Source: Rosa chinensis (Eukaryota; Streptophyta; Magnoliopsida; Rosales; Rosaceae). Taken from it: 64,000 nt of DNA. Every line of letters begins with the position of its first letter. Positions within the stretch are counted from its first letter, which is position 1. Below the pieces are notes generated by a model. The model made no database searches. It was not told the DNA's origin and saw only the letters and a program-made list of their open reading frames with translations. Where the stretch lies: contig NC_037091.1 in NCBI RefSeq assembly GCF_002994745.2, forward strand, positions 15,500,501 through 15,564,500, written 5' to 3'. This document shows, piece after piece, positions 1-11,987 of this stretch. A program made the translations under genes and the position numbers.

Positions 1-230
1 TAGGAAGGCTTTATGAGAAGTGTTTCTTTGGAATTTTTTTTTGGTAAAAAGTCTTGTTCAGTGAAGGATTAGAAACATGCTTTTAAGCTAGAGTTGAAAA
101 CTTCCAGTTTCCTTTTGTTTCTGTTGTGATCACAGATTTGTTCTTACTTCAAAAAAAAAAAAAAAAAGCCTTACTCTGATTTCAGTTTTTAACCTCCACT
201 TGAGTCATGACTCAAGGTTGGGCTATGACA
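1..230 (+). mobile_element. Ty3/gypsy 5' LTR, 3' end only
   Basis: The window opens inside a sequence that ends in CA at 229-230. Three bases further on is a primer binding site for initiator methionine tRNA. This places the end of a 5' LTR here. The start of the LTR lies outside the window, so its length and target duplication cannot be read. Confidence 0.6.
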
Positions 231-233
231 AAA

Positions 234-245
234 TGGTATCAGAGC
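234..245 (+). promoter_or_regulatory. Primer binding site (initiator Met tRNA)
   Basis: TGGTATCAGAGC is the standard plant retrotransposon primer binding site complementary to the 3' end of initiator tRNA-Met. It sits 3 bases after the LTR end and 271 bases before the gag start codon. Confidence 0.85.
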
Positions 246-516
246 GACAGGTTAACACCTCGGACCATTAGTTTGTCGGTTCGTCATTGTTGTTACTTGG
301 TTTGTGTCATATTATGACTGTTTTGTTTTAGTTAGATCATTTTGTGGAATGATTGAAGTTGGCCTAATCTTGTTATGATATTGTTTTGCTTGCTTGGAAG
401 TGATCGATATGTTTGTTTTTTTTTTTTGTTGGTGTTATTTGATGCTTGCCTTGCATTTTTGTGAAAGAGTGACTAGGTGAACCTTAATCTTTAGAATTCT
501 ATTCTTCTTATAGTAG

Positions 517-1980
517 ATGGCAGATGAAGAAGGGAGTGAGTCTAGAGGCTCTTCCGCTGATGATGTGGAAGAGAGACGGGCAGATCTAATTAGTGCACTA
601 AGAGAGATGGCTCAAGCATTACAACAAACCATTCGCGCTCAACAGCAACCACCCCCAATAGCTACTGATGGGGATACAAAAGCAATGGTGGCCTTGTGTG
701 AATTTAAGCACCAAAAACCACCAGCTTTTAAGGGTGAACCAGACCCGGTTGTAGCTGAACAATGGTTAGATGAAATCAACAAGATACTAGATGCCCTTAG
801 AATTCGGGAAAGCAACTCTAGAATTACTCATGCTGCTTACCAGTTTACTGGAGAAGCTGCCAAATGGTGGAAGATGGTTAAGCGATCTTGTAATGTGGAG
901 ACTATGTCTTGGGATCAGTTCTGCAAAACATTTCTTGATAAGTTCTTTCCCCCTGTGCTACAAGAAGCTAAAGTAGAAAAATTCAATAAGTTGTATCAAG
1001 GGAAGATGTCAGCAATGGAATATGATGCACGGTTCACAGAATTGTCTAGGTATGCTCCTGAACTTGTGTCAACAGAAGCTAAGAAAGCTCGTAAGTTTGA
1101 ACATGGGCTTCGACCAAACATTAGATTAAAAGTGTCAGTTTTAAGGCTGCCAACTTATGCTGAAGTACTTGAAAGAGCCTTGATTGTTGAAGCAGACTGT
1201 GAGGAGTTTAAGAAAGTACGTGAGAAGACTCGACAAAGAATGGGTCAGCATTCAGGAAATCCTAATAAGAAGCAAAGGACATCGTCGTCATCATCTTAAA
1301 GCTTCAGTGTTCCACAGCCACAGCAGCAAATGCGTTCAAGATTGGGGGTTTGTTTCAAGTGGGGACAACCTGGACACTTTAAAAGAGACTGCCCCCAAGG
1401 GGAGGGATCCCTGAGTGTCATAGGACCACTGAAGTTCACTCGTTCTGCCTTGGTACAACCACACAATCAGCCTCAACAATCATCAGGTTCTAAAGGAAGT
1501 TTCCAATGAACTCAACCATCGTCTCAAGCTTCAATTGGGTCACAACAATGACAAATTCAGAATAAAGGACTGGGACAAAGGAGTCAAGAGCAGAAAACTC
1601 AGGGGAGGGTGTACGCAATTTTACCACAGTCAAGGGAATCATCTGATCACACCATGGTACAAGGTACACTCCCTATATTTAATTCGTGGGCCAATGTTTT
1701 GTTTGATAGTGGTGCTTCACACTCTTGCATTGCTGTCTCATTTGCATCTTCTTTGGGTTTGGAATTCAACATGATAGATAAGCCTCTTAAGGTAAAATCT
1801 CCCTTGAGATGAGCATCTGTGGTTAATAGAGTTTGTAGAAATTGTGTGTTGAAAATTGATGGCCTCCAATTATCTTTTGATCTATTGTTACTTGACATGT
1901 CGGATTTGACATCATTCTCGGCATGGACTGGTTATCATCACACCGAGTCGTTATGGATTGTTTTGAAAAGAAAATATCAT
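517..1980 (+). pseudogene. Ty3/gypsy gag and protease remnant
   Basis: The first 260 codons (517-1299) carry the capsid-like retrotransposon gag domain, with EQWLDEINKI, AAKWWKM and LSRYAPELV blocks typical of plant gypsy gag. A TAA at 1297 stops the frame. The same frame then continues into a zinc knuckle at 1351-1392 reading CFKWGQPGHFKRDC, where the second cysteine of CX2CX4HX4C has become tryptophan. Further stops follow at about 1507 and 1549, then a retropepsin core VLFDSGASHSCI (about 1696-1731). A base lost near 1900 shifts the frame just before the conserved ILGMDWL-type block. Reverse transcriptase and integrase are absent; the homology ends near 1980 where other repeat DNA begins. 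This is a non-functional 5' fragment of an element copied by reverse transcription of an RNA intermediate. Confidence 0.85.
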
Positions 1981-1999
1981 AAGAAACAACGCATCATTA

Positions 2000-2757
2000 A
2001 TTCATGCCAAAACAAAGAAATCGAAGTTACACGAAGGGAAAGCATTCCCTATCAAACAAGATTTCCACTTACAATCAATTACTACCCAAAACAATAATCA
2101 TACCAATTCGTAAAGAAAATAGTCCAAAGAAATCACACTCACTACGTACACACCAGAATAGAAACTAAGCTATAAGAAAGTTTTGTCTTCCCTACCTCAA
2201 GCCTCAGTTCAGCGGCTAATAAAACCCCAATCCACTGCTACAAGCGGCAACCCAAAATCAAAAGCTAACACCCACTCTATAATCAGCAATTCCAACCATC
2301 TAAACCAAAATTTTTGACAAAATCATAAGAAGAGGTAGAAAAGTTTGAACTTACTGGAGATAGCTACAAGTAACCAAGGGATTTCAATTCGAAGTCAGTG
2401 GGTTCACAGCAATCTCTCTGAAGCTATTGCAAAAGTGCCGATTTGTTTTGACCTTTGGGTGAGTGAATGGGTGTCTATCTTTGAGGCAAGGCAAAAGAAG
2501 CGGTGGAAGACGTTGATGGTTGAGAAGGAGAAAGGCACAAAAGTAACGAGTAAATAGCACTTGTTCTCGATCTAGATTATGACTAGATAAACCTATACCC
2601 AAACAGATAAATCTAAAACAAAATACATTAAATAACCAACTATAGAGATAAAAATCTGAAATAAAACCAAATCCTAGTCAGAAAACAAAACACACAAAAG
2701 AGAAGGACAAAGAAATAATTCGATAACATATCCTATTTAAACTCTAGGTCGTCACAT
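2000..2757 (-). mobile_element. Possible solo LTR (minus orientation)
   Basis: Read on the minus strand from 2757, the sequence begins TGTGACGACC, a common start of plant gypsy LTRs, followed by an AT-rich leader. It lies where the gypsy coding homology at 1-1980 breaks off, which suggests insertion into that element. I could not identify a convincing target duplication or the other end, so the boundaries are approximate. Confidence 0.3.
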
Positions 2758-4704
2758 TAAGTGAATGAAAAATCCTTGAATTCCTCCTTATTTATGTAAG
2801 TCTTCTTATCCTTCAAGTTTCCTTGATTTCATCACTCAAGAGTTTTCAATGGGATGAACTCCTAAATTCTCTCTTTAAAACAAGAAAATCAGAAATCGGA
2901 AAGTTCAAAGGAAGAAAGTTCCCTAAAACAAAATAGGAAATATTTCCTAAAATGAAAGAGGAAAGTTTCTAAAATGACTTATTCTTCATTTACACTCATT
3001 TATGCTCTTTTCCACCTCTTTTCTCCATTTCCATCCTTGAAGTACCTAAAAACAGAAACTATGTTATAATTAGTAATTTTAAGAGAATAACTTAGCCAAA
3101 TGAGGGAAAATACATATTAAAAACGTCACACTTTGTGCTCCTATCAGTGCTGGAATTGGTAGCACTAAACCAATAGCTTAATCAACAAATGTAACTGTTA
3201 TTTCCTATAGTTTTTATATCTTTAAACCTTGGATTTTTATTGTATTTTCAAGCAATTTAGTTCGATTTTACTTAGTTTGTTGTTTTGTAGGTTCAAAGAG
3301 AAAATATAAGCAATAGAAGCAGAAAGGATTGAAAGAGGCTTAGCAGTCTTAGAACTCTAAAGCAGCCTCTGCAGAACAGTCAACTTTGAAGTGTAAACTA
3401 TACTGATCTAGGAAGAATCGATAATGAGTCTAATATGCATGGAAAGCACTAAATGTCTAGTTTCTGGAGAATTTTACGGTTCATGATTTCGATATTTCTA
3501 GAGAAAGATATAGCAGTTCAAGTTAAGGCAGTTCAAGTTGGACAAGAATTTGCAACGTCTTTCTACAAGCTCATGTTTTGAAGCTTAAATGTGCACAGAA
3601 AATTTAGAGAAAATTCTGATAGTATCATAGATGTCTTGAAGGCCCAATATATATTTTTGTGAATTTTTAGAGTGCCACATCATCATGGTTGAAGATTCAA
3701 GTCAAAGGAGGATCAGGAATGCCTATTCAAATTGGAAATTTAGTCATATAATTAAAAGAAAAGCTAAGGCAAGCATAAGGGGGATTTTTGGAGTCCCGTG
3801 GAGTTGGAAGCTTCCATCTTCAACATACTTTCATTCCTTTTTCCCTTCTTAAGTTTATTTTATGTTTTTTATTATGATCATCACTTTTGTTATGACTATA
3901 AGTAGCTAATACGTAGCTAATACCTTTGTTAGGGCCATGATGGATCCTTAGCATGACTATTCAATGTTTTTAGTTGGATAATTATTTGATTGTTGGATTG
4001 GTGTTGCAAGATTTTTCAATCTCTATAAACATTGTTGCTTATTTCAAAATACTATTGAGTTGCAACCTCTAGAGTTTTGTTTTAAGCTATCTAATGCAAG
4101 AGTGGTTAGATGCCATGTTGAATCTTGAAAGCTTCCTGTGATTAAAACCACAAATTGATATAATAGATGCCATGTTTTATTTGGTTTGTGTAAATGCATT
4201 TGTTCTCATTGAACTTCATTGATTTTTGGAGTAGATGCCATATTTCTAAGAATAATTCGAATACTATACTCTGCCATTAGGTAGTATTCATACTTTGGAG
4301 AACTTATGCATATAAGTACTCTACCATAAGGCTTATATGACGGAATGTTCAACACCAGTTTAAAATTAGTAATTGGAAGACTAGAAACTTGAATAGGATT
4401 GTGACGGTGAAGTTGGAAGCCCTAGTGTTTGTCCATCATTGTTTTAAAACTCATTAAATCCTTTGAATTATCTTGCCTAATATTCTCGATTTGCCTATAG
4501 TAACTTGTTCTATCTCTTGATTGTTTACAAAATCACAAAAATATCTTCTTGCTTTTCTTTGTTAATCATGAGTGTAATTTGGTCGATTAGTTAGAATTAG
4601 AAGTTGGTTATCAATCCCCAGTTGGAACGACCTCGTACTTGCACAAGATATACTACAACCGATTCGTGCACTTGAAAAGTTTATTTAAAATTTGACAACA
4701 TCAA
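2758..4704. other. Unclassified repeat-like DNA, LTR-like 3' end
   Basis: No coding region was found. The stretch near 4610-4690, with CGACCTCGTACTTGCAC and GATTCGTGCACTTG, resembles the end of LTRs in some large plant gypsy families. A primer binding site does not follow, so a decayed or solo LTR (about 3133-4704) is the best guess. Confidence 0.25.
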
Positions 4705-5440
4705 CTATCGGTGTAGGGGTGGTTCCAGTGCTTGAATCTACAATTGGAGTTGGTTTAGGAGTTGGAGTCGGAGATATCTCTTCCATAATCTGCAAATACA
4801 AAACCATAGATTAATTTGAATGAAATCAGAAGGCAACAAATTAAAATTCAAAACCCTAATTTCAATTGTGGTTTACAACCCCAATTCAAATCGACAATTA
4901 TTGGAACCCTTAACCTTGAATAAAAGCTCCAATTTGAAATTTCGAAACCCTAATTGAATGAATTTAGAAAGCCCCAAATTAATAACCCTAATTCCGAATG
5001 AGGTTTAAAAATCCGAGTATCAATCATCAATTCACAAACCCAAAACAAGAGTTTGAACATCAAAACCTGAATTTTAACAAAAGCCCCAAATGGTTTTTAA
5101 AACCCTGATTTGATTTTGAAAGTGAGAAGCCCCAAACAGTATTTGAGAAGAACAAGTGAAAAAAAAAATATGCAAAATGCAAATCCCTTTCTGACACTCT
5201 GAAAAACCAGAGAGAGATGAAGAATGAATTTGAAAAAGCAGATACAAATCAAGAAGAGAAGAGAAGAAAACATCACTCTTACCCTCACGGGTTGACGACT
5301 AAGAATAGAAGAATGAAAATGTCTGGGTTTCAATGGGAGTAGAAGGGTGGCTTGAGATTTTGAGAGAGAATAAGGGATTTTGTCGGAAATTTGGCCGGGC
5401 AGCATTTTGAGAAGTACAGAGAAGAGAGATGAAAAAATAA
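4705..5440 (-). other. Possible broken gene start (minus strand)
   Basis: On the minus strand a good splice acceptor (TTTGTATTTGCAG) lies just before an ATG at about 4788. The ATG opens a short Thr/Pro-rich reading frame (MEEISPTPTPKPTP) that runs into the LTR-like DNA at 4704. Such Thr/Pro-rich starts occur in BED-finger, hAT-derived proteins, but no BED finger follows. It may be the 5' end of a gene cut by an insertion. Confidence 0.2.
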
Positions 5441-5465
5441 GGTCGTGCGGCTGAGTTAGAGATTA

Positions 5466-6669
5466 GAGGGGTGTATTGTATATGGAATTAGTGGAACTTT
5501 TAAAGAAATCTATGGAATTTATAAGTCTGGGTGTATTCAATATAGACTTTTAACAGTCCATGAAAGTCTTGAGGTATTCAATTAGGATTTTTAAAGACTT
5601 CATGAATTCCACCAAAATCTAGGGGTATTCAATTAGGACTTTTAAAAATGAATAAAAGTACAGAGGTATTCAAAATATCATTCATACTTATGGAATTAGA
5701 AAATTATGGATAATCATGGATTTTGTAGTGTTAACTACACATACCAAACTCCAATAATTTTCCAGCCTCCAGACCAAAGATTTCAGAAAGTCTATCAAAG
5801 TTTCCTCTTCAAAAAAAAAAAAAAAAAAAAAAAAGGTCTATCAAAGTTCTTCTCTCTACCCATGAAGAAGTTTGTCCATCATCATCTCTCTTTCTTAATT
5901 TTTTGTCTTTTCTCTAATCTTTTATAATATCAACCTTTTTTGATACTCAACATGTTCATTGTAGTTGTTGAATGCGATTTTTGTTTTGTTTTGTTTTTTT
6001 TTTTTCAATTGTAATACTTCGAACCCTAATAGCAATAAAAATGATTTATGAAACCCTAAAACTCAAATATTGTGGTCTAACCCTAAGACCTTGAACCATA
6101 CTAAATTTTATCTTATTAATTAATTATTCTCATTAATTTGAATTTATATTATGGTTCAAAAAAAGGTTGAACAATTGAATTTCAATTGATTGATTATAGA
6201 TCAAGACATTGACCAATATTGCTACAATATATGTTAATCGGCGAAAAAAATTAACCATAAGCATCAAGTGATTTATATTGTATATTTATGTTGTTGGGAG
6301 ATTAGGAATGAGAACAAACTCGCTAGACAGACTAACAATCATTTATTTGAGTCAATTTCTATTAGAAGATACTGGAGCATTGAAGAGACAACAAGTTATT
6401 ATTTTGTTTTGTGTTTGGGCTACATTTGTTTTATTTTTCTTGTTTTTTGTTTTTGTTTTTTTTTTAATATTTTGTACATCTTAGGAAATTTGTAGAAGTC
6501 ATTCATAATAAAGTATATAGATTTTCATGAATCAATAAAAGTCTGTTGCTAAAATCAATGGTTTTAAGAAATCCATAACAGTCTATCAACTTTTTAAAGA
6601 GTCTGTGGACTTTTCAAAAAGTCTGTCATTTAAAAAAAGTCTGCACAAATCCAAATACAATACACCCCC
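5466..6669. mobile_element. Non-autonomous TIR transposon (PIF/Harbinger-like?)
   Basis: The ends are inverted copies of a ~18-bp terminus: GGGGTGTATTGTATATGG near 5468 and the complement of GGGGTGTATTGTATTTGG ending near 6669. Subterminal motifs of the type GGGTGTATTCAAT and GGGGTATTCAATTAGGAC recur near 5527 and 5625. The left flank is TTA and the right flank TAA, as in Harbinger elements, but as a direct repeat they match only at TA, so family assignment is tentative. No transposase is encoded in the ~1.2 kb. Confidence 0.5.
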
Positions 6670-7495
6670 TAAGGTTACTAGTTTCGGATTGGGTGCAGTT
6701 GAGTTTGTAATCTTGGTATGTAACCGATCAAAACTCAACAAATAATAAAATAATTCAAAAATGAATTTAAATAAATAATCGTCTCAGTCGATTTTAATTT
6801 GAGCGATTTTTGGCTCAGACTCAATTCTAAATATAATGGTGCGGGTCAGTTCAGTTAAATCACAAAACGATGTTGTTTTGCATTCAGTCTGGTTACCGAA
6901 CCGCTTATTTCGGTCCAATTTAGACTGTAATTGAATTTTCGGTAGTTTTTGCCCAACCGTACTTTATATGGTTGGAAGTGCAAAAATGATAAATGACCGG
7001 GAACAGGATCCTGGCTGCTACCGCGGATCACTGTAAATTGCTCAAAGCATGTGCCTCAACGACTACAATGGCGCTTTCCAAGCCTCATCTCATCTCTTCT
7101 TCAACATACCCAAATCCCTCTAGAATCCAACCCATCCATTCACATTTAGCCTAAAATTTAATCCTCATTGTTGTTTTTAATTAACTTAGCATTAAGAGTT
7201 TGATGAATTAATATATAAACAATAGCAGCTAGCACAGATTTGCAGTACACAAACTTACATGTAAAACTATTCCTGTTTGGGTCAGAATAAACTGCCACTC
7301 CCACCGTTTTTTCTACATTTCACAAACACTCGACAGGTTCTCACTTAAATAATCATTTGCTCTTTGTTTGTTGTCGAGTTGTTTAATCCCCAAAATCACA
7401 GAGAGTTCTCTATAAGAGAAGACAAACAAACCTTTTACTCTTCCTCTCCACCTCTCTCTTGTTTCTCCTCGTCAAAATACTGAAGGCACTGAACC
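6670..7495 (+). other. PIN2 upstream region
   Basis: No gene. The stretch is the AT-rich upstream region and 5' leader of the downstream PIN gene. A TATA-like string (TATATAAAC) lies at 7212-7220 and a second weaker one (CTATAAG) near 7407. The immediate leader is pyrimidine-rich. Confidence 0.5.
7212..7220 (+). promoter_or_regulatory. Candidate TATA box of PIN2
   Basis: TATATAAAC about 280 bases upstream of the PIN2 start codon. The spacing fits a leader of roughly 250 bases, but AT-rich DNA throws up such strings often. Confidence 0.3.
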
Positions 7496-10304
7496 ATGAT
7501 CAGCGGAAAGGACATTTACGAGGTCCTTGCAAGTATTGTGCCGCTTTACGTGGCCATGATCTTGGCCTACGGCTCGGTCCGGTGGTGGAAGATCTTCACC
7601 CCGGACCAGTGCTCCGGCATCAACCGCTTCGTGGCTGTTTTTGCAGTTCCTTTGCTTTCATTTCACTTCATTTCTTCCAACGATCCCTACGCCATGGACT
7701 ACCAGTTCATCGCGGCGGACTCGTTGCAGAAAGTGGTGATTCTTGTGGCTCTATTCCTGTGGCAGACCTTCTCCAAGCGCGGCAACCTCGAGTGGATGAT
7801 CACGCTCTTCTCCCTCTCCACTCTCCCCAACACTCTCGTCATGGGGATTCCTCTCTTGAAAGCCATGTACGGCGACTTTTCAGGCGCTCTCATGGTTCAA
7901 ATCGTGGTGCTGCAGAGCGTCATCTGGTACACTCTCATGCTCTTCATGTTCGAGTACAGAGGAGCCAAACTCTTGATCTCAGAGCAGTTCCCGGAAACCG
8001 CCGGGTCCATTACCTCGTTTCGAGTGGACTCCGACGTCGTTTCGCTTAACGGACGCGAGCCTTTGCAGACCGATGCCGAGATCGGAGAGGATGGAAAGTT
8101 ACACGTGGTGGTGAGAAGATCGGCGGCGGCGTCGATGGTGTCGTCGTTCAAGTCGCACGGGTTGAACTCTTTGAATTCCGGCATGACTCCTCGGGCTTCG
8201 AACCTGACCGGCGTTGAGATTTACTCGGTTCAGTCGTCTCGTGAGCCGACACCGAGGGCGTCCAGCTTCAACCAGACTGACTTCTACGCCATGTTCAATG
8301 CCAGCAAGGCGCCAAGCCCTAAACACGGCTACACCAACAGCTTCCAGGGCGGGTTTGGCGATGTTTACTCGGTCCAGTCGTCGAAAGGCGTGACCCCGAG
8401 GACTTCGAATTTTGATGAGGAGATGATGAAGATAAGCAACAAGAAGAGAGGGGCCAGGAGCATGAGCGGTGAGCTGTTCAATGCCGGGACCGTGTCCTCG
8501 TATCCGCCTCCGAATCCCATGTTTTCGGGGTCTACTAGTGGCGGACCGAAAAAGAAGGAAAGCGGCGGCGCCGGTGGTGGTAGTGGTGGTGCAGTGCCTA
8601 ATAAGGAACTTCATATGTTTGTTTGGAGTTCGAGTGCTTCGCCGGCTTCCGAGGGGAATCTGAAACATGCAGTTAACCGAGCTGCCTCTACTGATTTTGG
8701 AGGCATTGATCCTTCCAAGGCTGCTCAACATGAACATCCAATTGCTGGTTCAAAAGGTGAGCAAATAATGTCCGGTGTGATCTCACCCCCAAACCATATC
8801 TGTTATTTAGAAAATTGCTAACAAAGTTCTGACACCAACATACAATTTCAAGTTTAATTGACAGGTCAATCAACTAGACAGCAGATTTCAGTTTTTTAAG
8901 AAGTAATCAATTTTCTCGGGATCGATCTGTTTGTTTGTGCTTTTCTTTAACATATTGCATTAATAATTCTAGGATCAGGAATTCAATCAAATTAGTTCAC
9001 AATTGCGTCACTATGCATATGTTTTAATGATCAATTATATCCAAAATCATTACTAGTACTATAATTAAATGTGTCCTGAAATGTGCAGGGATGCATGAAT
9101 TGATTCAGAATATGAGTCCTGGTAGGAAAATGAGTGGAGATGAGGAGCTTGAAATAGAAGAAGGAACAAAGTTTCCGGCAAGTGCATCTCCATACAGTAG
9201 CTGTCAGAAGAAGATGGACATGGAAGACGGAGGTGTGGCAAAGAAGCAACAAATGCCTCCTGCAAGTGTCATGACTAGGCTTATACTCATCATGGTGTGG
9301 AGGAAGCTCATTAGAAATCCCAACACCTACTCCAGTCTCCTTGGTGTCGCATGGTCTCTCGTATCATACAAGTACGTCTCTCTTCCTGCTTTTTTATCTC
9401 CTATAGTTCCAAACCACAGTCGGAAGAAGTCTCCTTACTTCCGTGAAAGGCATGATATTATTAATAAATATGATACAAATAGTTGAATAAAAATATCTTG
9501 TACACTGAGCTTTACCTCAACCACATCAACTCAAACTAATTAATATTTTTAATTAACAGGTGGCACATCAAAATGCCCACAATTATAAGTGGATCCATAT
9601 CAATATTATCTGACGCTGGCTTGGGGATGGCTATGTTCAGTCTAGGTTTGCATCTTCTATTGACTCATTGACCACCTAAATATTGTAAATTATAAAATTC
9701 AAACTTGTGTCCATCTATAATTATCTTGTTTTCTTTGTTTCAGGTTTATTCATGGCTTTACAACCAAAGATCATAGCTTGTGGAAAATCAGTAGCAACAT
9801 TTGCAATGGCTGTTAGGTTCTTGACAGGCCCAGCAGTTATTGCTGCATGCTCCATAGCTGTTGGTCTTCGTGGAGTTCTTTTGCATGTTGCAATAGTTCA
9901 GGTTAACCAACTCAATCTTCAAACTATACCCACTCGGGAAATCTAAGTTAGTTAATTGACAATTTAAGACAATACCATACAAGTTTATTATGTTTCCCCA
10001 TTTAGTTTTTCTCAATTAAAAGCTTATCGCAAATAGAATTATCCATTTTTCACAGGCTGCTCTTCCTCAAGGGATTGTTCCTTTTGTGTTTGCCAAAGAA
10101 TACAATGTGCACGCAGACATACTTAGCACTGCGTAAGTAGCTACATTTCTGAAGAAAAACCAATAAAATGATTCATGAATGATGGTAAATAGTGACCAAA
10201 AAACCTAACTTGTATTTTGGTGTTGCAATTATTGCAGGGTCATTTTTGGAATGCTGATTGCCTTGCCTATAACAATACTCTACTATATTCTTCTCGGGCT
10301 CTAG
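7496..10304 (+). CDS. PIN2: PIN2-type auxin efflux carrier
   Basis: Six exons: 7496-8756, 9089-9371, 9560-9645, 9744-9901, 10056-10132 and 10238-10304, all with GT-AG introns and consistent phases, giving 643 residues. The product is a plasma-membrane carrier that exports auxin. The N-terminal membrane domain starts [21 protein letters not shown] long hydrophilic loop follows (about residues 160-480) with three TPRxS/TPRxSN phosphosite repeats (TPRASN, TPRASS, TPRTSN). The C-terminal membrane domain carries the NPNTY motif and ends with [12 protein letters not shown]. Loop blocks such as [24 protein letters not shown] and the glycine-rich stretch near [11 protein letters not shown] match the PIN2/EIR1 subgroup better than PIN1 or PIN3; PIN2 drives root gravitropism in Arabidopsis. 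Exon 1 is much richer in GC than its surroundings. I chose the first ATG because it matches the conserved N terminus. Confidence 0.95.
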
Positions 10305-11633
10305 TTTCCGGCAAAATTGAAGGCAGAAGAAAGCAATATAATAGCTGTATATCCAAGTCAGGCTGAGGTGGATGAGTGAATGATGAAATCTCTTGAACAG
10401 AAAATCATATGCATGCATGCATGCCATTGGATTCAGTGTTGAGCAAAGAAAAGAAAGAAAGAAAAAAATCATATCATATGATTCTCTGCATCAAGTGACA
10501 ATTGGGGGTCTTGATATGCCATTTACTTCACTGGCTTTGCTCCATGTTACTGTTACTACGTATGATATTATTAAGTTTTGTGTACTGGCTTAGATAGAAA
10601 TTAAGTAATAACTAGAGCTAGACCTTAGAAGCCAGGGAAGGTTAAAAATTTCCTTTTTTGTTCTTGGGGTGCAAATTTTATGTGTTTTAAATATTTGGTA
10701 CACCAATATCAATGTAGCCCTTTGCTTAAGTTTGACCCTAAATCCAGGTAATATACTTTGATCTAACTTCATTTGTTTAAATACATCTCTATTCTTGTTT
10801 TTTGGGGTTTGGATCAGCTAGCAAATTGAAGCGATCTAATTGATCTTTGTGTGAAATATCATCGACTTATTATTGAGGTCCTAACATGTGCTGCTGACTA
10901 TTATATATTTGGGATCAGTGGCCAATAAATATTGAAACATATATATACTGAAAGAAGAGGCGGGGAAGGTGTGACTACTGGCTAAATTTTAAAAGACAAT
11001 AAATAAAGGTTTCAAATCTAGAATATATTTCAGTAGTTGAAATTTTTGGACCTAATTTTAGTTTAGTGATATTAGTTTCTTTTTCATAAATGAAAGGTTT
11101 GAGATTAGCTGAAGAAAAATAAGTTGTTAATTATGTAGTAATAAAAGAACTATAAGATAAATTGGACCAATTCATGTTTGCTATTCATTCTTATATCCAA
11201 AGATGATATTGCTATACATGTTTCTTTTAAGTAATTGGAGGTCTCAAAATGCAGAGTTTATGGCAAAAAGTAATAAAATACTTCTCCCTCAATTTGCTTT
11301 CAATATTCTTCATGATGTAAGAAATTCTCAGAATTTGAATCCAGATCATTGATTCATTATGTTTGAACTTTTTTTTAGTTTTAATCTATTATTAAAATGC
11401 CTGCTCACCTAAGGAACTGTGAGGGACAAGTGAATCTGAAGGCTGAAAATAAATGAACAGTTTTAAGTTATTATAATTTCTACTTTTATATTTAATGCAT
11501 GTGGTGAATATGCATTTGTCCCTCACAGTCCCTTAAAACTGTACGATCATTATATGAATCAATCTGATTATTTTAAGTTTTTAACCCAAGGTCTGCTAGG
11601 AATAATTATGAATTATTCCACCAAACTTCTACA
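10305..11633. other. Intergenic DNA after PIN2
   Basis: AT-rich sequence without a supported gene. The first few hundred bases are probably PIN2 3' untranslated region. I see no clear repeat structure. Confidence 0.6.
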
Positions 11634-11987
11634 TGATAAAGTAATCTGGAGTTCACATCCAAAACCAATTGGCAATGGATGGAGTGGCCCAAACCCTTAT
11701 AAATTCATAGGCAAGGTCCCATTTTTTCTCATGTGGAATGTATATATTCTCAACACGCCCCCGCACGTGTGGCGAATTTTCAAGCCATACACGTGGACAA
11801 CTTTGGGTGACGTGGAGCCCGTGTGGCCATGATGCATGCACACGTGGGTAACCCGCTCTGATACCATGATAAAGTAATCTGGGATTCACATCCAAAACCG
11901 ATTGGCAATGGATGGAGTGGCCCAAACCCTTATAAACCCATAAGCAATGTCCCATTTTTCTCATGTGGAATGTATATATTCTCAACA
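11634..11987 (-). mobile_element. Complete TRIM (miniature LTR retrotransposon)
   Basis: Two direct repeats of 122 and 121 bp (11634-11755 and 11867-11987) flank a 111-bp interior. They differ at about 7 positions and by one base in a T run. Read on the minus strand each starts TGTTGAGAATATATACA and ends ATCA. The upstream copy is followed directly by a Met-tRNA primer binding site (TGGTATCAGAGC at 11866-11855), and a G-rich polypurine tract (GCGGGGGCG) precedes the downstream copy. The 5 bases on both outer sides are CTACA, a perfect target duplication. The interior has no coding capacity, so it must have been moved by proteins from another element. Confidence 0.93.
11855..11866 (-). promoter_or_regulatory. 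TRIM primer binding site
   Basis: The plus strand reads GCTCTGATACCA, the complement of the Met-tRNA primer site, directly abutting the LTR. Confidence 0.9.

Noticed and set aside
7459..8049. 196-codon open frame overlapping the PIN2 start
   Set aside because: Out-of-frame shadow of PIN2 exon 1 with a composition expected from it.
8099..8737. 212-codon open frame antisense to PIN2 exon 1
   Set aside because: It lies opposite a GC-rich conserved exon; its length follows from the codon usage of PIN2 and it shows no domain.
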